From contig JAZQAG010000021.1 in assembly GCA_045545095.1 (NCBI GenBank), positions 22,412 through 86,411 of the forward strand: a stretch of DNA of 64,000 nucleotides, given 5' to 3'. Origin of the DNA: Phocaeicola_A sp045545095 (GTDB taxonomy: Bacteria > Bacteroidota > Bacteroidia > Bacteroidales > Bacteroidaceae). The notes under the pieces are model-generated. The model was given only the letters and a program-made list of their open reading frames with translations. It had not been told where the DNA came from and searched no databases. Below, in pieces: positions 17,016 through 25,713 of this stretch. The position numbers and the translations under genes are program-made. Within the stretch, counting starts at the first letter, position 1. Every line of letters begins with the position of its first letter.

Positions 17016-17480
17016 ATGATTAAAAAGTTGTTATTGCTATTGCTTTTATTTCCTTTCTATGCAATAGCCAACTCCCCAATTAAATTAATAATTTGGGCCA
17101 AAGATGGTACTCGAGTTGCATATGCTTTGACCGAAGAGCCCAAGGTGAAATTTACCGAAAACAGCATGGTGATAAGTACTACTAAAGTGGAAGTTGACTA
17201 TCCCTTGCATAGTATGGAGCGTTTTACGTATGGAGACGAAGTCACCACAATTACTGATATTAGTACGGATAAGTTTTCTTTCAAATGGGATGGCAAATCA
17301 TTATTGTTTTCTGCATTAAGACCGAATAGCACAGTTTGCATTTATTCCTTAAGCGGGATGCTTCTTATTCGAAAAACGATACAACAAGGAGGAGAATATA
17401 TTTGTCCAATAGACGATCTTGCAAATGGTGTGTATATGATAAAAGTAAATAATATAACTTATAAATTCTCTAAACGATGA
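17016..17480 (+). CDS. secreted protein with T9SS-type-A-like C-terminal domain
   Basis: This 154-residue protein starts at the ATG at 17016, because MIKKLLLLLLLFPFYAIANS is a clear signal peptide; the longer open frame from 16842 has no conserved look. The middle holds WAKDGTRVAYALTEEPKVKF. The last 60 residues (TVCIYSLSGMLLIRKTIQQG and GVYMIKVNNITYKFSKR) match the type-A sorting/Por-secretion tail, a small beta-sandwich usually at the end of larger secreted proteins. The TGA stop overlaps the ATG of the next gene by four bases, so the two are translationally coupled. Function unknown. Confidence 0.7.
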   Translation: MIKKLLLLLLLFPFYAIANSPIKLIIWAKDGTRVAYALTEEPKVKFTENSMVISTTKVEVDYPLHSMERFTYGDEVTTITDISTDKFSFKWDGKSLLFSALRPNSTVCIYSLSGMLLIRKTIQQGGEYICPIDDLANGVYMIKVNNITYKFSKR

Positions 17481-19696
17481 AGAGATTGATATTAATATGC
17501 AGTCTGCTAACCACAGTGTTGATGACAGGCGCACAACGATATATGCGTTACCACATGAACGATAACACATTCAATGGTTTCTACACGAACTATGTAGATA
17601 GCATCTTACATGGTACAGAATTTTCTCAAGTATATGCAAATGGGCAAGTGTATGAGATATTGTTAGAGAATGTGGATAGTATAACATTCGAAGGAACAGA
17701 TATTGTTACCGATGCCGATGACATGGTTGGCCGATACCGTATTTACGAATACGAAGTATCCCCAACAGATTCTATGTACAACATCTACAAAAAGGCCTAC
17801 TTCGATAATCGTGCTCTATTGATGACGAGTAAGACAGGAGAGTTTGGGGCGAATGATACGATTATAATTCATTCTGAATTTTATGATTGCGATCTTCTTC
17901 TGTTAACGAATGATGATGGCAATATCAGCCGTGTGTTTAATGGGGAATATTTATTGGATATCCTTTATCAGGAGGATGGGGATTATACTGTCAATTTGTT
18001 AGATTCTTCTTGTGATTCAATTTTGATGTCAGAGGAATTTTCTTTAGATGTATTTGAAAAATATTCTATAACTCGTGGTTGGATCAAAAAAACATTCAGA
18101 GAAGCAATTAAAGGGTTGAAAAAAGTGATGACCCATAAAAGTTTCGAGAAATTTAGAAACAAAATGAAAGGAACATTCCTTGAAGAATCCGCCTTTAAGA
18201 CTATAGAAGTAGTACTTGATGCTTTGAGTGAAATAGAGACTAATCCAGAACTAAAGAATGAGAAAATAGTGCTTGATTTTATTCAAGTTGGAGCCGATAT
18301 AACAGGAATAGGCTTTACCGCTATTGGTGGAGCATTGACTGGCGGTCAACTATGGACTGCCCTTGGTGTTGAAATAGGGTTATTTTCGGCGGATTTTGAA
18401 GAGTTGTATAATGATATATTCCCTTCTACAGAAACTTTGGAAAAGTATAAAAAGTTTTATGCAGATAAATATCTAATAAAGGTTCATGCAGAAGAAGCCG
18501 TAAATATTAGCGACGTAACTGCAACGTTAGACGGAACTCTATGGGTAAAAGATGGCATCAACGGAATAGTGTTTTTTCATATTGAAAAGGTTTCTGGAAA
18601 TGAAGGATGGGACATTATGTCAATCGTAATCCCTATTACTGATTATCTAAATAAATTGTCTGCAAATATAATAGATTTAGAGCCAAATACCGAATATAAA
18701 TATTTCATTAAGTATGTATGTGAAATTGATGGTATGGAATTCATATACGAATCAGACGTAAAATGGTTTACGACCAAAGCTGTAGAACAAAAAAATACAA
18801 TAGAAACACTTGATGCTACAGATATCGGAATAAATTTTGCAACTTTGAATGCAAAAGTTATTGGTTGGGATACTTACATAGCAAAATTTGGATTCTGTTA
18901 TAGCAAGGATAGTACAACCCTTACGATAGAAAATAGCACATCATATGGTGAAATATTGAAACCTGTTGGAGATAGTATAGTAGTATATAATTCTGTTGCA
19001 TTGGATGGCTTAGAATATGGAACAACTTACTATTATTGTGCATATATCTATTTAGATAGTATTGATCAATATACCTATGGAAATGTAAAAAGTTTTACAA
19101 CAGCCACAATGGATATTGGAGCTGTAGATTTAGGTTTAAGCGTAAAATGGGCTTCACATAATGTTGGTGCAACAAAACCTGAGGAATACGGTGGGTATTA
19201 TGCTTGGGGAGAAACTGAGGAAAAAGAAGAATATTCTGTTCATACATATAAATATTATAAAGGGGATTTGGATAGTGATGATTATAATGATGAAGATGAG
19301 TATGAAGATTTGGGCGATAACATAAGTTCTACAAAATACGATGTTGCTCATGTAAAATGGGGTAATGGTTGGCGAATGCCGACACGTGTAGAAATGAAAG
19401 AATTGATAAGTAAATGCGTGTGGAAAAAAATAACAATAAATGGAGTGATTGGCAGACTTGTAACTGGGCCTAATGGTAATAGCATTTTTTTACCAGCTTC
19501 GGGATATATAGTGGGCCCTAAAAAGGAATCTTATGATTTTGATAGCGCTTCATATTGGAGTAGTGATGTCGATTATATCGATACACATAAAGGTGACAAC
19601 TTACGGTTTGAAGACTATAATAGCACTGATAAAGGTCGTACTTATTCTTTTATGAGAGAATGGGGATGTTCTGTTCGTCCAGTAAAAGGATATTGA
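17477..19696 (+). CDS. large exported protein with Fn3-like repeats and a FISUMP-like C-terminal domain
   Basis: This 739-residue protein has a signal peptide at residues 1-19 (LILICSLLTTVLMTGAQ). The N-terminal half has no family I recognise; a hydrophobic glycine-rich stretch (about residues 275-300, ADITGIGFTAIGGALTGG) could be membrane-active. Two fibronectin-III-like units follow, each ending in a Y-x-K-x-F-T-T pattern (EYKYFIKYV...KWFTT and TTYYYCAYI...KSFTT). From about residue 550, DLGLSVKWASHNVGA, WGNGWRMPTRVEM and YWSSD form the domain common at the end of Bacteroides surface proteins (FISUMP/DUF1566-like). Codons are more AT-rich than in neighbouring operons, suggesting acquired DNA. 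It is coupled to the upstream gene by a 4-base overlap. Confidence 0.7.
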   Translation: MKRLILICSLLTTVLMTGAQRYMRYHMNDNTFNGFYTNYVDSILHGTEFSQVYANGQVYEILLENVDSITFEGTDIVTDADDMVGRYRIYEYEVSPTDSMYNIYKKAYFDNRALLMTSKTGEFGANDTIIIHSEFYDCDLLLLTNDDGNISRVFNGEYLLDILYQEDGDYTVNLLDSSCDSILMSEEFSLDVFEKYSITRGWIKKTFREAIKGLKKVMTHKSFEKFRNKMKGTFLEESAFKTIEVVLDALSEIETNPELKNEKIVLDFIQVGADITGIGFTAIGGALTGGQLWTALGVEIGLFSADFEELYNDIFPSTETLEKYKKFYADKYLIKVHAEEAVNISDVTATLDGTLWVKDGINGIVFFHIEKVSGNEGWDIMSIVIPITDYLNKLSANIIDLEPNTEYKYFIKYVCEIDGMEFIYESDVKWFTTKAVEQKNTIETLDATDIGINFATLNAKVIGWDTYIAKFGFCYSKDSTTLTIENSTSYGEILKPVGDSIVVYNSVALDGLEYGTTYYYCAYIYLDSIDQYTYGNVKSFTTATMDIGAVDLGLSVKWASHNVGATKPEEYGGYYAWGETEEKEEYSVHTYKYYKGDLDSDDYNDEDEYEDLGDNISSTKYDVAHVKWGNGWRMPTRVEMKELISKCVWKKITINGVIGRLVTGPNGNSIFLPASGYIVGPKKESYDFDSASYWSSDVDYIDTHKGDNLRFEDYNSTDKGRTYSFMREWGCSVRPVKGY

Positions 19697-19743
19697 TTAA
19701 TTTTATTTTTGAAATTCACTTTGTGTTACATTGATACATAGTG

Positions 19744-19775
19744 AACCCCAGAAGTTAGAAAAAACTTCTGGGGTT
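19744..19775. terminator. bidirectional terminator between the Fn3 protein and ridA
   Basis: A perfect 13-bp stem (19744-19756 with 19763-19775) encloses the loop AGAAAA. It lies between two convergent genes and serves both. Confidence 0.85.
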
Positions 19776-19821
19776 TACTTCAAAACAGGTACGTCCTTTT
19801 TGACTTATCACTTCATACAGT

Positions 19822-20199
19822 TCATTTCACTGCGATGCTCTCAATCTCTACCAAAGCACCTTTGGGGAGTTGCTTGACTGCGAAAGCTGAACGGGCAGGG
19901 AATGCACCGCTGAAATAGCTGGCATAGACTTCGTTCATCTCCACAAACATAGAGATATCGGCAAGGAAGACGGTGGTCTTCACTACATTGTCCAATGTCA
20001 AACCGGCCTCGGCCAATACGTTCTTGATATTCTCGAAAACCTGAGTAGTCTGTTCTTTGATTCCTCCTTCTACAATTTCGCCTGTAGCCGGATTAACTGG
20101 TATCTGGCCGGAAAGGAATACCATACCATTCACTTCGATTGCCTGGCTATAAGGGCCAATTGCTGCAGGAGCATTAGGAGTTGAAATTACTTTTTTCAT
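19822..20199 (-). CDS. ridA: RidA family enamine/imine deaminase
   Basis: This 125-residue YjgF/YER057c/UK114-fold protein forms trimers that hydrolyse reactive 2-aminoacrylate and related enamines released by PLP enzymes. The hallmarks are TPNAPAAIGPYSQAIEVNG, LSGQIPVNPATGE, the VVKTTVFLADI strand and the active-site arginine in FPARSAFAV near residue 104. The length is standard. It is a single gene on the minus strand between convergent and divergent neighbours. Confidence 0.96.
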   Translation of the reverse strand: MKKVISTPNAPAAIGPYSQAIEVNGMVFLSGQIPVNPATGEIVEGGIKEQTTQVFENIKNVLAEAGLTLDNVVKTTVFLADISMFVEMNEVYASYFSGAFPARSAFAVKQLPKGALVEIESIAVK

Positions 20200-20656
20200 T
20201 GCGTATCACTTTTAATTACAAATTACACTTGTTGTTTTATCAGGTTGCTAAAGTAACAAAAAAACTGTCATCGCAATGAACAAAGGAGACATATTTACGT
20301 TCATTTAACAAAGCGGATGGGGCATCATCTTGACACATATCAAAAAAAAGATGAATATCACAATCCGGACAAAAAAACGCAGAAAAAACAATGGTATATG
20401 CAAATTTATACGTATTTTTGCACCGTCAAAAAGCTCGCGGAACATGAACAATAACATCATTCCGCACGTTTTTATACAGAACTATATTTTATCATCTAAA
20501 GTCCTTTCAACGTTCAGTTTCAATTATTCACGATCTGGTGGATTAGCGAATCCTATAGCTCAAGAAATAGTCTGAAGCAATGGGCAAATATAATATCCCA
20601 ATCAAATATAGGACACAAAAGGACTACATAGCACAATTACATTTATACTTCATTAT
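20200..20656. other. 457-base gap holding the rho promoter and long leader
   Basis: A plus-strand -7 box TATTTTTG at 20413-20420 predicts a rho leader of about 230 bases. Rho genes often control themselves through such leaders. Short open frames at 20444-20575 and 20580-20762 are not convincing; the second overlaps the rho start in another frame. Confidence 0.5.
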
Positions 20657-22681
20657 ATGTATAACATTATCCAATTACGAGAAAAAGAACTGGGTGAATT
20701 GCAAGATATTGCAAAAGAACTGGGTATTAAAAAAGTTACTTCGATGGAAAAGGACGACTTGATCTACAAGATTCTGGACGAACAGGCCATTGCCGGAGCA
20801 TCGAAGAAAGTGGCATCGGAAACCCCAAAGAAACGCTCCCGGGTGACAGTGAAACAGGGAGCAGGAAAAGTATATACTGCCTCACAGGACAAAGCTGAAA
20901 AGATTGAGGAACCACAACGGGTGGTGACTCCCGTAGCGTCTGTCACCAACGAAAGCAAGGAGGAAGAGGTGGCCGCAGAGGCACCACAAGCTACTCCAGC
21001 AGAAGAGGCACCGACCCCCAAGAAACGTGGCCGCAAACCCGGAAGCAAGAATAAGGCTAAGGAGTCCCAAGCTGAAGAGACCGCCAACAATGAGCCTGAA
21101 GCTACTGAGGAGAAGAAGGTGGAAGAGAAGGAGACCACCCAAGAGGTGGTGGACACTCTCCCCGAAACTACAGAGATAGCAGAGGTGGCTCCAACAACCG
21201 AACAGACTTCTGAAGTGACAAAAGAGACTCCTAAGGAGGTTCAACCAGACCTTACACTTACAGAAAAGAGCACGGAGGAAGAGGTTGTGGCCAAAGAAGA
21301 AAAGACGAAAAAGGATATCAACAGCGACCTTCCTGAGTTCCTGCTACAGAGCCCAAATGCAACAGAGGATTTCATCCCCATCGAGGATATCCCCTCGGAA
21401 GGCAATCTGGAGATACCGGAAGAGCTGTTCGACAAGTTTGAATCTACAAAGATTGAAGCTCCGGAATTTTTGTTTGCCTCTTCTGCACAAAACGATGATG
21501 AAGACATCCCTGAATTCCTGCTGGAGGAGAAAGAGAAAGCCAAAGTGGAAAAGGAATATGATTTCGAGGGTATCCTGAATGGTACGGGTGTATTGGAAAT
21601 CATGTCTGACGGATATGGATTCTTGCGCTCGGCGGACTACAATTACCTCTCTTCTCCTGATGACATTTATGTTTCCCAATCACAAATCAAACTCTATGGT
21701 CTGAAAACAGGTGATGTTGTGGAAGGTCCTATCCGTCCGCCCAAGGAGGGAGAGAAATATTTCCCTCTTGTCAAAGTGACAATGATAAATGGGAAGGATC
21801 CCTCTGTGGTTCGCGACCGTGTACCTTTCGAGCACCTGACTCCCCTGTTCCCCGATGAGAAATTCAAGCTGTGCACCGGCCACAATGACAACCTTTCGGC
21901 CCGTGTGGTAGATATGTTCGCTCCTATCGGTAAAGGACAACGTGCCTTGATTGTGGCCCAACCAAAGACCGGTAAGACCATCCTGATGAAGGATATTGCC
22001 AATGCCATAGCTGCCAACCATCCTGAGGCATACATGATTATGCTGCTCATCGACGAACGCCCAGAAGAGGTGACAGACATGGCACGCAGCGTCAATGCAG
22101 AGGTAATAGCATCTACCTTCGATGAACCGGCAGAACGCCATGTGAAAATTGCAGGTATCGTATTGGAGAAGGCCAAACGTATGGTGGAATGCGGACACGA
22201 TGTGGTAATCTTCCTCGACTCTATCACCCGACTTGCCAGAGCTTATAATACCGTATCTCCGGCTTCTGGTAAAGTGCTCTCCGGAGGTGTTGATGCCAAT
22301 GCTCTCCAGAAGCCTAAGCGTTTCTTCGGAGCTGCACGAAACATCGAAGGTGGAGGATCGCTCACCATCATAGCCACAGCCCTTATCGATACCGGCAGCA
22401 AGATGGACGAAGTTATCTTTGAGGAATTCAAGGGAACTGGAAATATGGAACTTCAGTTGGATCGTGTACTCTCCAACAAACGTATATTCCCTGCTGTCAA
22501 TACTATTGCATCAAGTACCCGACGCGACGACCTGCTGCATGACAGACTTACGCTTGACCGCATGTGGATTCTCCGCAAATATCTGTCTGACATGAATCCG
22601 ATAGAGGCTATGGATTTTGTCAAGGGACGTCTGGAGCAAACCAGAGACAACGAAGAGTTCCTGATGAGCATGAATTCATAA
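20657..22681 (+). CDS. rho: transcription termination factor Rho with large disordered insertion
   Basis: This 674-residue hexameric RNA helicase ends transcription; E. coli Rho has 419 residues. Residues 1-47 (LREKELGELQDIAKELGI) are the N-terminal helix bundle. About residues 48-290 form an insertion rich in E, K, T, P and A with RGRKPGSKNKAK, clearly disordered. The RNA-binding cold-shock domain follows (GVLEIMSDGYGFLRSADYN), then the ATPase with Walker A QPKTGKT, Walker B VVIFLDSITRLAR and Q-loop/R-loop regions. In Bacteroides thetaiotaomicron this kind of Rho insertion drives phase separation and gut fitness. A strong terminator follows. Confidence 0.97.
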   Translation: MYNIIQLREKELGELQDIAKELGIKKVTSMEKDDLIYKILDEQAIAGASKKVASETPKKRSRVTVKQGAGKVYTASQDKAEKIEEPQRVVTPVASVTNESKEEEVAAEAPQATPAEEAPTPKKRGRKPGSKNKAKESQAEETANNEPEATEEKKVEEKETTQEVVDTLPETTEIAEVAPTTEQTSEVTKETPKEVQPDLTLTEKSTEEEVVAKEEKTKKDINSDLPEFLLQSPNATEDFIPIEDIPSEGNLEIPEELFDKFESTKIEAPEFLFASSAQNDDEDIPEFLLEEKEKAKVEKEYDFEGILNGTGVLEIMSDGYGFLRSADYNYLSSPDDIYVSQSQIKLYGLKTGDVVEGPIRPPKEGEKYFPLVKVTMINGKDPSVVRDRVPFEHLTPLFPDEKFKLCTGHNDNLSARVVDMFAPIGKGQRALIVAQPKTGKTILMKDIANAIAANHPEAYMIMLLIDERPEEVTDMARSVNAEVIASTFDEPAERHVKIAGIVLEKAKRMVECGHDVVIFLDSITRLARAYNTVSPASGKVLSGGVDANALQKPKRFFGAARNIEGGGSLTIIATALIDTGSKMDEVIFEEFKGTGNMELQLDRVLSNKRIFPAVNTIASSTRRDDLLHDRLTLDRMWILRKYLSDMNPIEAMDFVKGRLEQTRDNEEFLMSMNS

Positions 22682-22707
22682 TACTCCAAAAGATACATAT
22701 ATCGATG

Positions 22708-22752
22708 ATGCGCATTGCATACTGCCCGACAGTTGTGCAATGCGCATTATTT
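22708..22752 (+). terminator. terminator after rho
   Basis: A 12-bp perfect stem (22708-22719 with 22736-22747) has an inner ACTG/CAGT extension (22721-22724 with 22730-22733), followed by a T-rich stretch. Confidence 0.85.
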
Positions 22753-22819
22753 TATACCCCACTCCACAAGAACATTTCTAATGGCCCGACTGTTTATCTG
22801 AGAAAATAGCTGTACACAT

Positions 22820-23803
22820 ATGACAAATCTAAGCACTACTTTTGCCGGATTGAAGCTGAAGAATCCTATCATTGTCAGCAGTTCGAGCCTGACAGACTCT
22901 CCCCTGAAATGTAAAACCCTGGAAGAAAATGGAGCCGGAGCCATTGTCCTGAAATCCATTTTCGAAGAGCAGATTATGCAACAGTATGACAAATGGAATG
23001 ACCCGGAGAACATGGATAGCAATGACTATCTGGAAACATATCTGCGCTCCCACTCTCTGAATGAATATATTTCCCTCATTCAGGAATCCAAACGCTGTTG
23101 TTCGATACCGATCATAGCCAGTATCAATTGTTCGACCCGTTCGGAATGGGTGACATTCGCCCGTATAGCCGAAGAGGCCGGTGCTGATGCCTTGGAGGTG
23201 AACATTATGGAAATACAGGCTGATATCGAATATGCCTACGGCAGCTACGAACAAAAACATATCGATATATTGAGCCGGATCAAGCGGCATACGAGCCTTC
23301 CCATAATCATGAAACTGGGGCAGAACCTGACTAATCCTATCCCCCTTATCAATCAGCTATACGCCAACGGTGCAAAGGGAATTGTCCTTTTCAACCGTTC
23401 CTATCGCCCTGATATCAATATAGACAGTCATCGGTTTAATGCCGGAGAGATATGGAGCCGACCGGGAGATATCTGCGAGGCTTTACGTTGGATAGGCATA
23501 TCGTCTGCCAAAGTGCCCAATCTCAGCTATGCGGCTTCAGGAGGCGTACATGACGGATGGGGTGCTGTCAAAGCCTTACTTGCCGGAGCATCGGCTGCAG
23601 AAGTATGCACTACCCTATTCTGGAACGGGCCACAAAGAATAAAAGTGATGAAATCACAAATAGAGGAATGGATGAAAGGTGCCGACTACGAACGTTTATC
23701 ACAATTCGTCGGAAGCATGAACCTGAATTCATGTAGCGAGAATGAGTACTATGGACGCACTCAGTTCATGCGATATTTCAGCGACTATAAAGACGGACGT
23801 TAA
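22820..23803 (+). CDS. dihydroorotate dehydrogenase-like flavoprotein
   Basis: This 327-residue TIM-barrel oxidoreductase opens LSTTFAGLKLKNPIIVSSSSLTDS, the start of class-1 dihydroorotate dehydrogenases. It continues with GAGAIVLKSIFEEQI, an ADALEVNIM strand, LPIIMKLGQNLTN with the FMN-contacting lysine, and a final phosphate-binding stretch (AASGGVHDGWGAVKALLAGA). It is the divergent DHOD-like group that often sits apart from pyrimidine genes, so the substrate need not be dihydroorotate. No pyr genes are nearby. It lies between the rho terminator and a convergent DUF3127 gene. Confidence 0.85.
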   Translation: MTNLSTTFAGLKLKNPIIVSSSSLTDSPLKCKTLEENGAGAIVLKSIFEEQIMQQYDKWNDPENMDSNDYLETYLRSHSLNEYISLIQESKRCCSIPIIASINCSTRSEWVTFARIAEEAGADALEVNIMEIQADIEYAYGSYEQKHIDILSRIKRHTSLPIIMKLGQNLTNPIPLINQLYANGAKGIVLFNRSYRPDINIDSHRFNAGEIWSRPGDICEALRWIGISSAKVPNLSYAASGGVHDGWGAVKALLAGASAAEVCTTLFWNGPQRIKVMKSQIEEWMKGADYERLSQFVGSMNLNSCSENEYYGRTQFMRYFSDYKDGR

Positions 23804-23888
23804 CCCGTATCAGACCCAATCCTCAGGCACCAACCTTTGGTGCACCTATGAGTATGTGGTATTAAAAGAATTAAGACTGAAAAAAAAA

Positions 23889-23922
23889 GTTGGATACCAG
23901 AACAAGAGTTCCAGTATCCAAC
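23889..23922. terminator. bidirectional terminator between the DHOD-like and DUF3127 genes
   Basis: The 9-bp outer stem (23889-23897 with 23914-23922) plus an inner GAAC/GTTC pair is flanked by A8 on the left. It serves the minus-strand gene especially, where the run becomes U8. Confidence 0.85.
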
Positions 23923-23948
23923 TATCTTGTATTGTTTATACTCCTCTC

Positions 23949-24326
23949 CTAGAAAGGCAGATCATCCTTTTCGTCACCAGCAGTGAAATCAACAGGAGCT
24001 GCTGATGCTGGAGGGAAAGGCATCGGGTCTGCTACAGGAGCAGGAGCACTGCCTACATCTGCACGTTCAACTTTCCATGCACGTATATCATTGAACCAAC
24101 GGCCTTGCCACTCACGGCAATCGATATCAAATGATACGGTCAGTTCTTCACCAACCTGTATATTGAACTGGGCTATTTTGTCTGCACCAAAGATGTTAAA
24201 ACACATTTTACGAGGATACTGGTCGTGTGTTTCCAACACATACTCTTGTATTTTCCAAGGGTTACCAGCCTTTGAAACTCCCTCTCTTGCGGGGAGGACT
24301 GCAATAATTTTTCCGCTTAATTCCAT
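23949..24326 (-). CDS. DUF3127 protein with SSB-like acidic tail
   Basis: This 125-residue protein is of the DUF3127 type common in Bacteroidetes. Residues 1-85 (MELSGKIIAVLPAREGVSKAG, WKIQEYVLETHDQYPRKMCFNIFG, FDIDCREWQGRWFNDIRAWKVE) look like an OB-fold beta barrel. A proline/alanine-rich linker (about 88-112) leads to the acidic tail DEKDDLPF. That arrangement of OB fold, flexible linker and D-D-x-P-F end is that of single-stranded DNA-binding protein, whose tip recruits repair enzymes. The gene sits beside dnaN and dnaQ-like genes, on the opposite strand. The role is inferred from shape only. Confidence 0.75.
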   Translation of the reverse strand: MELSGKIIAVLPAREGVSKAGNPWKIQEYVLETHDQYPRKMCFNIFGADKIAQFNIQVGEELTVSFDIDCREWQGRWFNDIRAWKVERADVGSAPAPVADPMPFPPASAAPVDFTAGDEKDDLPF

Positions 24327-24419
24327 GTTCTGTTTTAAAATTTTCCGCGAAAGTACTATTTTATTTGATACAACACGAATTTTTTCAAAGCTTTTTGCGA
24401 TGCATACACAAAGTTTTTG

Positions 24420-24427
24420 TACCTTTG
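24420..24427 (+). promoter_or_regulatory. -7 box for dnaN
   Basis: TACCTTTG with a TTTTGC element about 22 bases upstream. The leader to the dnaN start at 24481 is about 50 bases. Confidence 0.6.
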
Positions 24428-24480
24428 TGACATATTAGCTATTGATAATTGAAACAAAAACAAAACATAAAGATTAACCT

Positions 24481-25605
24481 ATGAAATTAGTAGTATCGAG
24501 CACCGCCCTTTTTAGCCATTTGCAGGCTATCGGCCGAGTTATCAACTCGAAAAATACACTTCCTATTCTGGATTGTTTCCTCTTCGAACTGAACGACGGA
24601 ACGTTGTCACTGACTGCTTCTGACAATGAAACAACTATGTCAACATCACTTCCCGTTATCGAGAACGAAGGTGATTGCCGTTTCGCCATCAGTGCCAAAA
24701 CAATTCTGGATGCGTTGAAAGAGATTCCGGAACAACCTCTGACTTTCGATTTCAATCCCACAACACTGGAAATTATCGTTCAATACATGAACGGACGTTA
24801 TAGCGTAGTTGCCCAAAATGCGGATGAATATCCTATCCCTGTCACTTTAGGCGAAAGTGCTGTCAATGTTGACATTGAATCAGCCACTTTGCTGACAGGC
24901 ATCAACCGTGCGCTATTTGCAACAGCTGATGACGAACTTCGCCCTGTTATGAATGGTATCTACTTCGACATCTCTACCGAAGACATCACCATGGTTGCTT
25001 CTGATGGCCACAAGCTGGTTCGCAACAAGAATCATGCCACCAAGGGCAATGAAAAAGCTGCATTCATCCTTCCAAAGAAGCCCGCCACATTGCTGAAAAA
25101 CCTGTTGGGCAAAGAGCAAGGTTGCGTAAATATCAGCTTCGATGACCGCAATGCGACATTCATTCTCCCCAACTATCGTATGGTATGCCGACTGATTGAA
25201 GGACGTTACCCCAACTATAATTCGGTCATCCCTCAGAACAATCCCCATAAGGTCACCATTGACCGCGCCATTCTGTTGAGCGCCCTCAAGCGTGTATCTG
25301 TATTCTCTTCACAAGCAAGCAGCCTCATCAAACTGCGCTTGCAGGAAAACCAATTGATTATATCTGCCCAAGACATTGACTTCTCCACTTCCGCCGAAGA
25401 AGCAATCAGCTGCAGCTATAACGGCACTCCCATGAACATTGGCTTCAAAGCGACATTCCTCATCGATATCCTGAACAATCTCTCTGGACAAGAGGTAATC
25501 ATTGAGCTCTCTGACCCCTCACGTGCAGGTGTACTCGTACCTGCTGAGCAAGAGGAAAATGAAGACTTGCTCATGTTGCTCATGCCGATGATGCTGAATG
25601 ACTAA
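24481..25605 (+). CDS. dnaN: DNA polymerase III beta sliding clamp
   Basis: This 374-residue protein dimerises into the ring that tethers polymerases to DNA. The N-terminal block SSTALFSHLQAIGRVINSKNTLPILDCFLFE, the middle ATDDELRPVMNGIYFDI with DGHKLVR, and the C-terminal hydrophobic pocket ending VLVPAEQEENEDLLMLLMPMML are all typical of the clamp. The final M-P-M-x-L matches the usual MPMRL end with one basic residue changed to methionine. It heads a run with a DnaQ-type exonuclease and coaBC, separated by inverted-repeat arrays. Confidence 0.97.
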   Translation: MKLVVSSTALFSHLQAIGRVINSKNTLPILDCFLFELNDGTLSLTASDNETTMSTSLPVIENEGDCRFAISAKTILDALKEIPEQPLTFDFNPTTLEIIVQYMNGRYSVVAQNADEYPIPVTLGESAVNVDIESATLLTGINRALFATADDELRPVMNGIYFDISTEDITMVASDGHKLVRNKNHATKGNEKAAFILPKKPATLLKNLLGKEQGCVNISFDDRNATFILPNYRMVCRLIEGRYPNYNSVIPQNNPHKVTIDRAILLSALKRVSVFSSQASSLIKLRLQENQLIISAQDIDFSTSAEEAISCSYNGTPMNIGFKATFLIDILNNLSGQEVIIELSDPSRAGVLVPAEQEENEDLLMLLMPMMLND

Positions 25606-25607
25606 TC

Positions 25608-25700
25608 AATGTGCTAATATGCTAATGTGCCAATGTGCCAATGCCAGTACTTTTACAATTGGCACATTAGCACATTAGCATATTAGCATATTGGCACATT
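25608..25700. repeat. inverted array of 8-base units between dnaN and dnaQ-like gene
   Basis: The left arm is four tandem units of the form AATRTGCY (25608-25639). After a spacer of about 18 bases the right arm repeats the complement, RGCAYATT, up to 25700. The whole can fold into one long hairpin. It starts two bases past the dnaN stop and fills nearly the entire gap. Confidence 0.8.
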
Positions 25701-25713
25701 AACTCATTAACTC

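Noticed and set aside
20444..20762. Small open frames before rho
   Set aside because: They fall in the predicted rho leader, one runs into rho in another frame, and neither resembles a protein. A leader peptide cannot be excluded.
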